Part shown: piece by piece, positions 8,233-15,368 of the stretch
How the letters are laid out: the number at the start of each line of letters is the position of its first letter
Position numbering within the stretch: position 1 is the stretch's first letter
Assembly (NCBI GenBank): GCA_035264365.1
Contig: DATFQI010000293.1
Span: forward strand, 1 to 25,050
DNA from: DATFQI01 sp035264365
GTDB lineage: Bacteria; Actinomycetota; Thermoleophilia; Solirubrobacterales; Solirubrobacteraceae
DNA: 25,050 bases
Reading direction: 5' to 3'
Notes under the pieces: generated by a model
The model's input: only the letters and a program-made list of their open reading frames with translations
Told to the model about the DNA's origin: nothing
Database searches by the model: none
Position numbers and translations under genes: made by a program

Positions 8233-9546
8233 TTACTCGGCGCAGGCCGGCAGCTCGAGGGTGAAGGCCGCGCCGTCGACCCGCACGCGGCCGCCGTGGC
8301 GCTCGGCGATCGACCGTACGATCGCGAGTCCGAGCCCCGAGCCGTCCCCGCGCGCCGACGGCCCGCGCCAGAAGCGCTCGAAGGCGCGCTCGGCCTCCTC
8401 GGGCGCCAGCCCCGGGCCCTCGTCGGCGACCGTCAGCAGCGCCCGGTCCGCGTCGCGGCGCGTGGTGATCGTGACCATCCCGCGCCCGTGGCGGCGCGCG
8501 TTGCGGACGAGGTTGCCGGCCGCCCGCTCGAGCGCCGCGCGCTCGCCCCGCACGGTGACCGGGCGCGCGTCGACCCGGGCCCCGTCGCCGGCGGCGGCGC
8601 GGGCCACGTCGGCGAGGTCGACGGGCTCCCCGCGCGCCGGCGCGGCGGCGTCCTCGCGGGCGAGCGCGAGCAGGTCGTCGAGCAGCTCGCTGAGCCGTGC
8701 CGCGTCCGCCTCCAGGTCGACCATCACCGTGTCGTCGGTGCCGTGCCGCGCCAGGTAGGAGATGTTCCCGCGCAGCGCGGTGAGCGGCGTGCGCAGCTCG
8801 TGGGAGGCGTCGCCGACGAAGCGCCGCTCGGCCTCGCGGGCGCGCTCGAGCGAGGCGAGCATCGCGTTCAGCGTCGCGGCCAGCTCACCGACCTCGTCGG
8901 CGGCCGGAGGCGTCGGCAGCCGCCGCGCGGCGTCGCCGGTGGCGGCGATCTCGCGCGCGCCGGAGGAGAGCCGGGTCAGCGGCCGCAGGGCGGTGCGGGT
9001 GAGCAGGGCGGCGAGCGCGGCGCCGAGCGCCGCCGCGAGCAGGGCGACGAGCAGCACGAGCCGGCGCGTGTCGTTCAGCGTGGCCTCCGTCTCGGCGGTC
9101 GAGCCGGCGACGAGCACGGCGCCGCCGGCCGCGTCGCTGGCCCCCAGCTCGCCGAGCGGTGCCGCGTAGAGCCGGATCGGCTCGGCTCCGAGGGTGCCGT
9201 CGCCGGCGCTCGCCCGGCGGCCCTCGAGCGCCGTGCGGCCCGGGCCGTCGAGCGGCAGCACCCGGATGCCGAGCGTGCCCGAGCGCGCCACGAGCCGGCC
9301 GCGGCGGTCGACCGCCTGTACGAGCAGGCCCGCGCCCTCGAGCGCCCCGCGGCGCGTGACCAGGTCGGGGCTCGACGCCGCCAGCCGCGCGACGTCGCCG
9401 GCCCGCGCTCGCAATGAGTCGTCGAGCGACCGCTCGAGCTGGCGCGAGAGCAGCGCCGGCACGGCGAGCGCGAGCAGCACCACGGCGGCGACGATCGCGA
9501 CCGCCGCCGCGAGGATCACGCGTGCGCGGAGGCGGTGCGGTCTCAC
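8233..9546 (-). CDS. HAMP-domain sensor histidine kinase
   Basis: A 437-residue membrane sensor kinase of the EnvZ/BaeS-like class. Helix 1 (about residues 10-33) and helix 2 (about 162-185) enclose a ~130-residue extracytoplasmic sensor. A HAMP linker (about 186-238) follows. The dimerisation/phosphoacceptor domain carries the H-box SHELRTPLTALRGN with His249. The ATPase domain has the N-box NLVRNARRHGRG (Asn345 and Asn349), the G1 box DEGPG at 375-379 and the G2 box GSGLGLAIV from 402. All catalytic elements are intact. The start is a GTG at 9546, 13 nt after the response-regulator stop. Kinase and regulator form a cognate pair, probably sensing cell-envelope conditions given the exporter encoded downstream. 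Confidence 0.92.
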   Translation of the reverse strand: MRPHRLRARVILAAAVAIVAAVVLLALAVPALLSRQLERSLDDSLRARAGDVARLAASSPDLVTRRGALEGAGLLVQAVDRRGRLVARSGTLGIRVLPLDGPGRTALEGRRASAGDGTLGAEPIRLYAAPLGELGASDAAGGAVLVAGSTAETEATLNDTRRLVLLVALLAAALGAALAALLTRTALRPLTRLSSGAREIAATGDAARRLPTPPAADEVGELAATLNAMLASLERAREAERRFVGDASHELRTPLTALRGNISYLARHGTDDTVMVDLEADAARLSELLDDLLALAREDAAAPARGEPVDLADVARAAAGDGARVDARPVTVRGERAALERAAGNLVRNARRHGRGMVTITTRRDADRALLTVADEGPGLAPEEAERAFERFWRGPSARGDGSGLGLAIVRSIAERHGGRVRVDGAAFTLELPACAE

Positions 9547-9559
9547 GGCCGGGGGTCCG

Positions 9560-10225
9560 TCACGGGGCGTCGAGCCGGAAGCCGACGCCGCGGACGGTGT
9601 GGATCAGCGGCGGCTCCCCGAGCTTGCGGCGCAGGTAGGCCACGTAGCGGTCGACGACGTTCGCGCCCGCCTCCACGTCGCCCCACACCTCGTCGAGCGC
9701 GAGCTCGCGCGTGACGACGCGGCGCGCGTTGCGCAGCATCAGCTCCAGCAGCTCGGCCTCGCGGCGGGTGAGGTCGACGCGACGGTCGCCGCGGTGAGCG
9801 GTGCCCGACTCCGTGTCGAGCGTGAGGTCGGCGAACGCGAGCAGGTCGCCCGGCGGGTGGTTGCGGCGCATCAGCGCGCGGACGCGGGCCGCGAGCTCCG
9901 AGACGTCGAACGGCTTGACCACGTAGTCGTCGGCCCCGGCGTCGAGCCCGGCGACGCGCTCCTCGATCGCGTCGCGGGCGGTCAGGAGCAGGATCGGGAC
10001 CGCGAGGCCCTTGGCGCGCAGCCGTCGCGTGACGGCGAGCCCGTCGAGGCCGGGCATCGCGACGTCGAGCACGATCACGTCGGGCAGCGAGCGCTCCACC
10101 GCGGCAAGCGCGGCGCCGCCGTCCGCGACGGCCACGACGGCGTAGCCCTCCGCGCTGAGCGTGCGCTCCAGCATCCGCAGGATCGGCGCGTCGTCGTCGA
10201 CGAGCAGGAGCGCCCCCTCTGCCAT
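9560..10225 (-). CDS. OmpR/PhoB-family response regulator
   Basis: A 221-residue DNA-binding response regulator. The receiver domain (about 1-115) has the acidic pair Asp10/Asp11, phosphoacceptor Asp54 in VIVLDVAMPGLDG and the conserved Lys104 in YVVKPFD. A winged-helix domain (about 125-221) ends with YVAYLRRKLGEPPLIHTVRGVGFRL, the recognition helix and wing of this family. I chose the ATG at 10225, which begins right before the first receiver strand. A TTG 30 nt upstream would add ten residues without family support. It is paired with the kinase encoded 13 nt downstream. Its likely target is the 11-bp-phased repeat ahead of the LolA-like gene. The TetR gene ends 46 nt upstream on the same strand. 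Confidence 0.92.
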   Translation of the reverse strand: MAEGALLLVDDDAPILRMLERTLSAEGYAVVAVADGGAALAAVERSLPDVIVLDVAMPGLDGLAVTRRLRAKGLAVPILLLTARDAIEERVAGLDAGADDYVVKPFDVSELAARVRALMRRNHPPGDLLAFADLTLDTESGTAHRGDRRVDLTRREAELLELMLRNARRVVTRELALDEVWGDVEAGANVVDRYVAYLRRKLGEPPLIHTVRGVGFRLDAP

Positions 10226-10271
10226 CTCGCCGAGTCTAGGGAGGACGCCCGCCAAGGTGCGGGGCCGGCGG

Positions 10272-10982
10272 CTACGCGACGGCCGGCGCCGTGGCGCCCG
10301 TCGTCTTCGCCAGCCGCTTGCGGCCCTTCGCGCTCGCGGCCGCCTCCAGTCGCGCCCGCACCGCGGCCGCGGCCCGCTCGCGGGCCGGGCCGGGGCCGTT
10401 GAGCTGGAAGTCCCAGTTGAGCGCGAGGCCGAAGGCGTGCAGCTCCCAGGCGAGCTGCGCCGGGTCGCTGCCGGGCGCGAGCTCGCCGCGCTCGAGCGCG
10501 CGCTCCGCCTGCTCGACGAGCAGCCCCATCCACATCGCCATCGTCTCCGCGACGAGGTCTCGGACCGCGCCGGGCCGGTTGTCGAACTCGGCGGCGGCCT
10601 CCATGAGCAGGCAGCCGCCGGGGAAGAGCTCGTTGGTGATGTATTCGTGCCAGGCGGCGAGCAGCGCGTCGAGGCGCTCGATGCCCTTCTTGGCCGCCAG
10701 CGCCGGTGTCACGGCCTCGTCCGAGAACACGCGCCGAGCCGCCCGGACGGTCGAGAGCTGCAGCTCCTCCTTGGACCCGAAGTGGGCGAACAGCCCGCTC
10801 TTGCTCATGCCCAGCTCGCCGGCCAAGCGCGCGATCGAGAGGTCCTGGAGACCCTCGGCCGAGGCGAGCCGCATCGACGCGGCGAGAATCGCGCGGCGCG
10901 TGCTGTCGCCGCGCGCGCGGCGTCCGTCGGGGTGCGGAGGGACGGCGTCGGGCCGCGCCTCGGCCTCTGTGACCAATGCCAT
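10272..10982 (-). CDS. TetR-family transcriptional regulator
   Basis: A 236-residue repressor. The N-terminal helix-turn-helix (about residues 26-75) reads RRAILAASMRLASAEGLQDLSIARLAGELGMSKSGLFAHFGSKEEL, a classical TetR_N domain. The C-terminal ligand domain (about 80-220) contains FPGGCLLMEAAAEFDNRPGAVRD, as in the TetR_C_6/YcdC-like group. The last residues are basic (SAKGRKRLAKT). I placed the start at the ATG 10982. An upstream in-frame codon at 11018 would run the gene into its own operator and promoter region. No Shine-Dalgarno precedes the ATG, and a -10-like TTATTT at 10995-10990 would start RNA near the ATG, so the mRNA may be leaderless. It probably represses itself and the divergent GNAT gene. 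Confidence 0.9.
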   Translation of the reverse strand: MALVTEAEARPDAVPPHPDGRRARGDSTRRAILAASMRLASAEGLQDLSIARLAGELGMSKSGLFAHFGSKEELQLSTVRAARRVFSDEAVTPALAAKKGIERLDALLAAWHEYITNELFPGGCLLMEAAAEFDNRPGAVRDLVAETMAMWMGLLVEQAERALERGELAPGSDPAQLAWELHAFGLALNWDFQLNGPGPARERAAAAVRARLEAAASAKGRKRLAKTTGATAPAVA

Positions 10983-10989
10983 GCGAAGA

Positions 10990-11018
10990 AAATAACACGA
11001 TCGTTCGGTCTTCTGCAA
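10990..11018 (-). promoter_or_regulatory. Candidate promoter of tetR
   Basis: On the minus strand TTGCAG (11018-11013) and TTATTT (10995-10990) are 17 bp apart, an acceptable sigma-70-like pair. The predicted RNA start lies at or just before the ATG at 10982, matching the absence of a ribosome-binding site. One candidate TetR half-site lies in the spacer. Confidence 0.4.
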
Positions 11019-11020
11019 CT

Positions 11021-11040
11021 ATACGACCGACCGTTCGTAT
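11021..11040. promoter_or_regulatory. TetR-type operator
   Basis: A 20-bp imperfect palindrome, ATACGA at 11021-11026 mirrored by TCGTAT at 11035-11040, with CG steps in the core. It is in the tetR/GNAT intergenic region, and the layout is typical of TetR-family operators. The 9-mer GACCGTTCG inside it (11029-11037) recurs with one change as GATCGTTCG at 10999-11007, exactly 30 bp away, so a second, weaker site is likely. Confidence 0.65.
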
Positions 11041-11067
11041 TTCTCCTCTCCTCCCCCACCTCCCCCA
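11041..11067. other. Polypyrimidine leader tract before the GNAT gene
   Basis: 27 bases with a single purine before the final A (runs TTTCTCCTCTCCTCCCCC and CCTCCCCC) directly precede the ATG at 11068, so there is no Shine-Dalgarno site. The opposite strand is a G-rich purine tract with several GG/GGGGG runs. Confidence 0.6.
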
Positions 11068-11589
11068 ATGGCCGCCCTCCCCACCCAAGCCCCCACCACC
11101 ACCGAGGCGCCCCTGCGGATCCGCGATCTCGGTCCCGCCGACGAGCCGCTGCTCGACGAGCTGCATGCCTCGCTCAGCCTCCGCTCGCAGTACCAGCGCT
11201 ACCACGGTGCGAAGCCCCGTCTGGCACCGCGCGAGCGCCGCTATCTCGCCTCCACCGACGGCTGCGATCACGTCGCGCTCGTCGCCTTCGACGGCCGCGG
11301 CGCGCCCGTCGCCGTCGGGCGCTTCGTGCGCCATCGCGACCGCCCGGAAGCCGCCGACATCGCGGCCGAGGTCACCGACCCGCGCCAGCGCGAGGGCATC
11401 GGCTCCGACCTCGTGCTGCGGCTCGCGCGGCGCGCCGCCGCCGTCGGGATCTCGAGCTTCACCGCCACCGTGATGTCGGAGACCGGGCTGCGCCGGTCGC
11501 TGGCGCGGCGCGGCTGGCGCCTCGTCGAGGCCGACGGCCCGAGCGCCACGCTCGAGATCGACGTGTGGGCGCTGCTGCGCGCCATCTGA
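11068..11589 (+). CDS. GNAT-family N-acetyltransferase
   Basis: A 173-residue protein with one GNAT fold (about residues 15-170). Strand and loop 'LRIRDLGPADEPLLDELHASLS' opens the domain. The acetyl-CoA pyrophosphate loop is QREGIGSDLVLRL, with the Q/R-x-x-G-x-G/A motif at 107-112. The final strands read GWRLVEADGPSATLEIDVW. The segment SLRSQYQRYHG resembles the GNAT module found in fused acyl-CoA synthetases and related protein acetylases, so a protein substrate is possible, but the acceptor is unknown. The gene is divergent from tetR across a TetR-type operator and is probably under its control. No Shine-Dalgarno site is visible before the ATG; a pyrimidine tract takes its place. The hydrolase gene follows 43 nt later. 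Confidence 0.82.
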   Translation: MAALPTQAPTTTEAPLRIRDLGPADEPLLDELHASLSLRSQYQRYHGAKPRLAPRERRYLASTDGCDHVALVAFDGRGAPVAVGRFVRHRDRPEAADIAAEVTDPRQREGIGSDLVLRLARRAAAVGISSFTATVMSETGLRRSLARRGWRLVEADGPSATLEIDVWALLRAI

Positions 11590-11614
11590 GCTGCCGCAGC
11601 AAGAAAGCGGCGCA

Positions 11615-11629
11615 GGCTGCGTTGCAGCC
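11615..11629 (+). promoter_or_regulatory. Hairpin immediately before the CocE-like start codon
   Basis: GGCTGC (11615-11620) and GCAGCC (11624-11629) pair perfectly around GTT, three bases before the ATG at 11633. No Shine-Dalgarno site is visible. The stem occupies the place where ribosomes would bind, so it may lower or couple translation. Confidence 0.5.
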
Positions 11630-11632
11630 CCC

Positions 11633-13339
11633 ATGAGGAACCGTCTCGTCATCCTGCTCGCCCTCGCGGGCTCGGCCGTGCTGCCCGTCTCGGCGGGTGC
11701 CGCCGGGGCCGTCCCCGAGGGCGCCGCGTGGAGCGAAGCCACGATCCCGTCGACCGGCGGCGTGAAGCTCCACGCGGACATCCTGCGTCCGAAGGACCTG
11801 CCCGCGGACGCCCGCACCCCGGTCATCCTGTCGATCGGGCCGTACTTCAACCACTCCGGCCAGGTCGGCCCCGCCGGGCCGATCGAGGACGCCGACTACG
11901 ACCCCGTCGGCCCGCCCGGCCCGTCCGACCGCTTCAAGGACTTCGTCGAGGGCGCGAAGCTGATGGAGCGCGGCTACACGTTCGTGATGGTCGACCTGCG
12001 CGGCTTCGGCGGCTCGACCGGCTGCCTCGACTGGGGCGGCCCGGGCGAGCAGGCCGACGTCGTCAAGGCCGTCCAGTGGGCGGCCGCCCAGCCGTGGTCG
12101 ACCGGCAAGGTCGGCATGTACGGCAAGTCCTACGACGGCGTGACCGGCCTCCTCGGCGTCAACCAGCAGCCGCAGGGTCTGGAGGCGGTCGTCTCCCAGG
12201 AGCCGGTCTACGACCTCTACCGCTACCTCTACGGCGACGGCATCCGCCGCTCGAACTCGGTCGCCACGCCGGCCCTGTATGACCTGATCGACCTGACCCC
12301 GGGGACCGCGCAGGACAGCCCGGACTACAACCTCGACGGGCTCGACTCCACCCAGCGGCCCGGCTGCCCGGTGCTCAACCTGACCGACCAGGCCGCCAAC
12401 GATGACCACTACTCGGACTACTGGCGCAAGCGGAACCTGATCCCGGGCGCCACGGGCTCCGGCGTCCCGCTGTTCCTCACCCAGGGCCTGACCGAGAACA
12501 ACACGGTCGCGGACGGCAGCGCCCAGTACCTGCAGAACCACACCGGGCCCGAGCGCGCGTGGCTCGGCCCGTGGGAGCACGTGCGCGGCAACGAGACCGA
12601 CGACAGCGGCCGCCTGAAGATGGGCCGTGCCGGCTTCTTCGACGAGGTCATGCGGTTCTACGACCGCTACCTCAAGGGCGAGGCGCCGCCCGCCACGCAG
12701 GGCGAGGACCCGCCGGTCGCGGTCCAGACGAACGACGGCAAGTGGCGCGCCGAGCAGTCCTGGCCGCCCGCGGACAGCACGGGGTACACGACGGCGCTGC
12801 GCCCGGGCACATACAGCGACGACGGCTCGGGCAGCGCGACCGAGTCCGACGCCGACGGCGTCTGGACCATCTCGCCGCGGCTGCCCTACGACGTGCACCT
12901 GTCGGGCTCCGGCAAGGCCGTCGTCGACGTCGCGACGACGCGCCCGAACGCCAACCTCGTCGTCGACGTCTACGACCTCGACGAGTACGGCATCGGGCCG
13001 CTGGTCACGCGCCAGGGCTTCCTCGCGCGCTCCAGCGGCGCCAAGACGCTCGACCTCTGGTCGGCGGACTGGAAGATCCCCGCCGGCCACCGGATCGCCG
13101 TGCGCGTGACCGACGCCAACGAGGACTGGTGGATCCACACGCCGACCTTCGACGACGTCCGGGTCGCCGGCGGCTCGGTCACGCTGCCGTTCCTGGGGCA
13201 GCGGCGCACGGAGACGATCCAGGGCGACCCGGGCACGCAGCTCGAGGGCTACCTGTCGGAGACGATCACGGTCCCGCCGGAGACGGTGCGCGACTCCGTC
13301 GACCCGGGCTTCGCGCTGCCGCCGGAGCAGACGCCCTAA
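11633..13339 (+). CDS. Secreted CocE/NonD-type alpha/beta hydrolase (X-Pro dipeptidyl-peptidase S15 family)
   Basis: A 568-residue exported serine hydrolase. A signal peptide (about 1-24, RLVILLALAGSAVLPVSAGAAGA) is followed by the alpha/beta-hydrolase domain (about 35-330). The nucleophile Ser166 lies in GMYGKSYDG, the GxSYxG elbow of the S15/CocE family. The histidine is His316 in LGPWEHVRG. The usual acid after GW(Y)D is not in its normal form; Glu288 in TQGLTENN is a candidate. The C-terminal jelly-roll domain (about 375-560; LPYDVHLSGSGKAVVDVATT) is the PF08530 module. Family members cleave X-Pro dipeptides or acyl esters such as cocaine, so substrate cannot be assigned. It follows the GNAT gene and ends overlapping the convergent aldo/keto reductase gene by 4 bases. 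Confidence 0.87.
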   Translation: MRNRLVILLALAGSAVLPVSAGAAGAVPEGAAWSEATIPSTGGVKLHADILRPKDLPADARTPVILSIGPYFNHSGQVGPAGPIEDADYDPVGPPGPSDRFKDFVEGAKLMERGYTFVMVDLRGFGGSTGCLDWGGPGEQADVVKAVQWAAAQPWSTGKVGMYGKSYDGVTGLLGVNQQPQGLEAVVSQEPVYDLYRYLYGDGIRRSNSVATPALYDLIDLTPGTAQDSPDYNLDGLDSTQRPGCPVLNLTDQAANDDHYSDYWRKRNLIPGATGSGVPLFLTQGLTENNTVADGSAQYLQNHTGPERAWLGPWEHVRGNETDDSGRLKMGRAGFFDEVMRFYDRYLKGEAPPATQGEDPPVAVQTNDGKWRAEQSWPPADSTGYTTALRPGTYSDDGSGSATESDADGVWTISPRLPYDVHLSGSGKAVVDVATTRPNANLVVDVYDLDEYGIGPLVTRQGFLARSSGAKTLDLWSADWKIPAGHRIAVRVTDANEDWWIHTPTFDDVRVAGGSVTLPFLGQRRTETIQGDPGTQLEGYLSETITVPPETVRDSVDPGFALPPEQTP

Positions 13340-14388
13340 TCGAGATGGGGCGCCAGCCAGGCGCGGTCGGCCGGCCCGAGCCGGTCGACCGCGGTCTTGG
13401 CCTGGTGCCAGTGCGGGTAGATCAGCGGGGGAGCGCTGAGGGCGTCGAGCCTGGCGCGCTCCTCCGCCGAGAGATCAAGCTGCGCGGCCGCGAGGTTGTC
13501 GGCGAGCTGCTCGTCGGTGCGCGCGCCGATCACGAGCGAGCTGACCCCGGGGCGCCCGAGCAGCCACGCGAGCGCGACCTGCGCGGCGGAGACGCCGTGC
13601 GCGGCGCCGACCTCGACCGCCGCCTCGATCACGTCGTAGGTCTGCTCCTCGTCGCGCACCGGCGGCTCGTTCCAGTCCGTCAGGTGCCGCGCGCCCGCCG
13701 GGCCGTCCTGGCCGCGGCGGTACTTGCCCGACAGCAGGCCGCCGGCCAGCGGGCTCCAGACGAGCATGCCGACGCCGTGGTCGAGCCCTGCGGGCACCAG
13801 CTCGTACTCCGCGTCGCGCGACTGCAGCGAGTAGTAGACCTGCTGGCTGACGAAGCGCGCGAGCCCGCGCCGCTCGGAGATGCCGAGCGCCTTCGCGAGC
13901 TGCCAGCCCGCGTAGTTCGAGCAGCCGGCGTAGCGGATCTTGCCGGCCCGCTGCAGGTCGTCGAGCGCCTCGAGCGTCTCCTCCAGCGGCGTCTGGCCGT
14001 CCCACTCGTGCACCTGGTAGAGGTCGATGTGGTCGGTCCCGAGCCGCCGCAGGCTCGCCTCGCAGGCGCGGATCAGGTGGTGGCGGGAGAGGCCGGCGTC
14101 GTTGGGCCCGTCGCCCATCGCCATGCGCGCCTTGGTGGCCAGCAGCACGCGGTCGCGGCGCCCGGCGAGCGCCTGCCCGAGGATCTCCTCGGAGGCCCCG
14201 TCGGAGTAGACGTCGGCCGTGTCGATCAGGTTCACGCCGGCGTCGAGGCACATGTCGACCTGGCGGCGCGCGCCGTCGACGTCCGTGGAGCCGACGTTCG
14301 CGAACTTCCCGCCGCCGCCGAAGGTCATCGTGCCGAGAGTGAGGGTGGAGACGCGGAGGCCGGAGCGGCCGAGCTGGCGGTATTCCAT
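13336..14388 (-). CDS. Aldo/keto reductase
   Basis: A 350-residue NADPH-dependent oxidoreductase with a TIM-barrel fold. The catalytic tetrad of the family is complete: Asp56, Tyr61 (DTADVY), Lys86 (LLATKAR) and His127 (DLYQVHEWD). The C-terminal cofactor segment SLVIGARTDEQLADNLAAAQLDLSAEE is also typical. It resembles the YajO/Tas-like AKR subgroup (GTMTFGGGG near the N-terminus). The substrate, probably a small aldehyde or ketone, is not deducible. Its start lies 9 nt after the stop of the D-2-hydroxyacid dehydrogenase gene on the same strand, so both are likely expressed together. Its stop interlocks with that of the convergent hydrolase in CTAA (13336-13339). Confidence 0.92.
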   Translation of the reverse strand: MEYRQLGRSGLRVSTLTLGTMTFGGGGKFANVGSTDVDGARRQVDMCLDAGVNLIDTADVYSDGASEEILGQALAGRRDRVLLATKARMAMGDGPNDAGLSRHHLIRACEASLRRLGTDHIDLYQVHEWDGQTPLEETLEALDDLQRAGKIRYAGCSNYAGWQLAKALGISERRGLARFVSQQVYYSLQSRDAEYELVPAGLDHGVGMLVWSPLAGGLLSGKYRRGQDGPAGARHLTDWNEPPVRDEEQTYDVIEAAVEVGAAHGVSAAQVALAWLLGRPGVSSLVIGARTDEQLADNLAAAQLDLSAEERARLDALSAPPLIYPHWHQAKTAVDRLGPADRAWLAPHLD

Positions 14389-14397
14389 GGGCGCAGC

Positions 14398-15357
14398 CTA
14401 GGCCCCGTTGAGCACGCGCACGGGCTCGCCGCGCAGCCAGGCCGCGATGTCCTCGACGGCGTCGCCGTAGAAGACCTCGTAGGTCCCGGTCGTGACGTAC
14501 CCGAGGTGGGGCGAGAGCAGCGTGCGTGGAGCCTGGCGCAGCGGGTGGTCGGCCGGCAGCGGCTCCTTGGCGTAGACGTCCAGCGCCGCCCCGGCGATCG
14601 TGCCCGACTGCAGCGAGGCGAGCAGGGCGTCCTCGTCGACGATCGGCCCGCGCGAGGTGTTCACGAGGACCGCCGTGCCCTTCATCAGGCCGAGCTCGCG
14701 CGCGCCGACCAGCCCGCGCGTGCGATCGCTCAGGCGCGTGTGGATCGTGAGCACGTCGGCGCGCTCGAACAGCTCGTCGAATCCGACCGCTTCGACGCCC
14801 GCCTCGGCGGCGGACTCGCGCGTGAGGTGCTCGCTCCACGCGATCACCTCCATCTCGAACGCCTGCGCGACCCGCGCGACGCGCCGGCCGAGCCTCCCGA
14901 GCCCGACGATGCCGAGCGTGCGGCCGGCGAGCTCCGGCCCGATCGTTCCCTGCCAGCCGCCCTCGCGGATCCGCCGGTCCTCGTCGACGAGGTTGCGCTG
15001 TAGGGCGATGATCAGCCCCCAGGTGAGCTCCGCGGTCGGGCTCGGCAGGGAGCCGGTGCCGCAGACGGTGATCCCGAGCTCGCGCGCGGCGTCCATGTCG
15101 ATCGACGCGTTGCCCATGCCGGTCGTGACGAGCAGCCTGAGGTCGGGCAGCGAGGCGAGCCGCTCGGCGCTGAACGGCGTGCGCTCGCGCATCGCGACGA
15201 CCACCTCGAAGCCGTCCAGCAGGGCGCTCACGACGCCGTCGCGCAGCATGTGGTCGTGGAAGTACGTCACCTCGGCGTCGGGCGCGAGCGTCTCCCACGG
15301 CCCGAACCCGTGCGCGACCCCCTGGTAGTCGTCGAGCACCGCGACCTGGACGGGCAT
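14398..15357 (-). CDS. D-2-hydroxyacid dehydrogenase (NAD-dependent)
   Basis: A 319-residue oxidoreductase of the formate/glycerate dehydrogenase superfamily, interconverting a D-2-hydroxyacid and a 2-oxoacid with NAD(P). The substrate lobe is residues 1-100. The Rossmann fingerprint is GLGRLG at 152-157. Catalytic residues are Arg236 (NTSRGP), Glu265 (VYAKEPLP) and His284 (LSPHLGY). All are present, so activity is expected; D-3-phosphoglycerate-like and glyoxylate-like substrates are both possible. The frame stays open far upstream, but I start at the ATG 15357 because MPVQVAVLDDYQ is the normal first strand and the upstream part would lie inside the GTPase gene. It is 11 nt after the GTPase gene and 9 nt before the aldo/keto reductase. 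Confidence 0.92.
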   Translation of the reverse strand: MPVQVAVLDDYQGVAHGFGPWETLAPDAEVTYFHDHMLRDGVVSALLDGFEVVVAMRERTPFSAERLASLPDLRLLVTTGMGNASIDMDAARELGITVCGTGSLPSPTAELTWGLIIALQRNLVDEDRRIREGGWQGTIGPELAGRTLGIVGLGRLGRRVARVAQAFEMEVIAWSEHLTRESAAEAGVEAVGFDELFERADVLTIHTRLSDRTRGLVGARELGLMKGTAVLVNTSRGPIVDEDALLASLQSGTIAGAALDVYAKEPLPADHPLRQAPRTLLSPHLGYVTTGTYEVFYGDAVEDIAAWLRGEPVRVLNGA

Positions 15358-15368
15358 GGACGGCAAGC

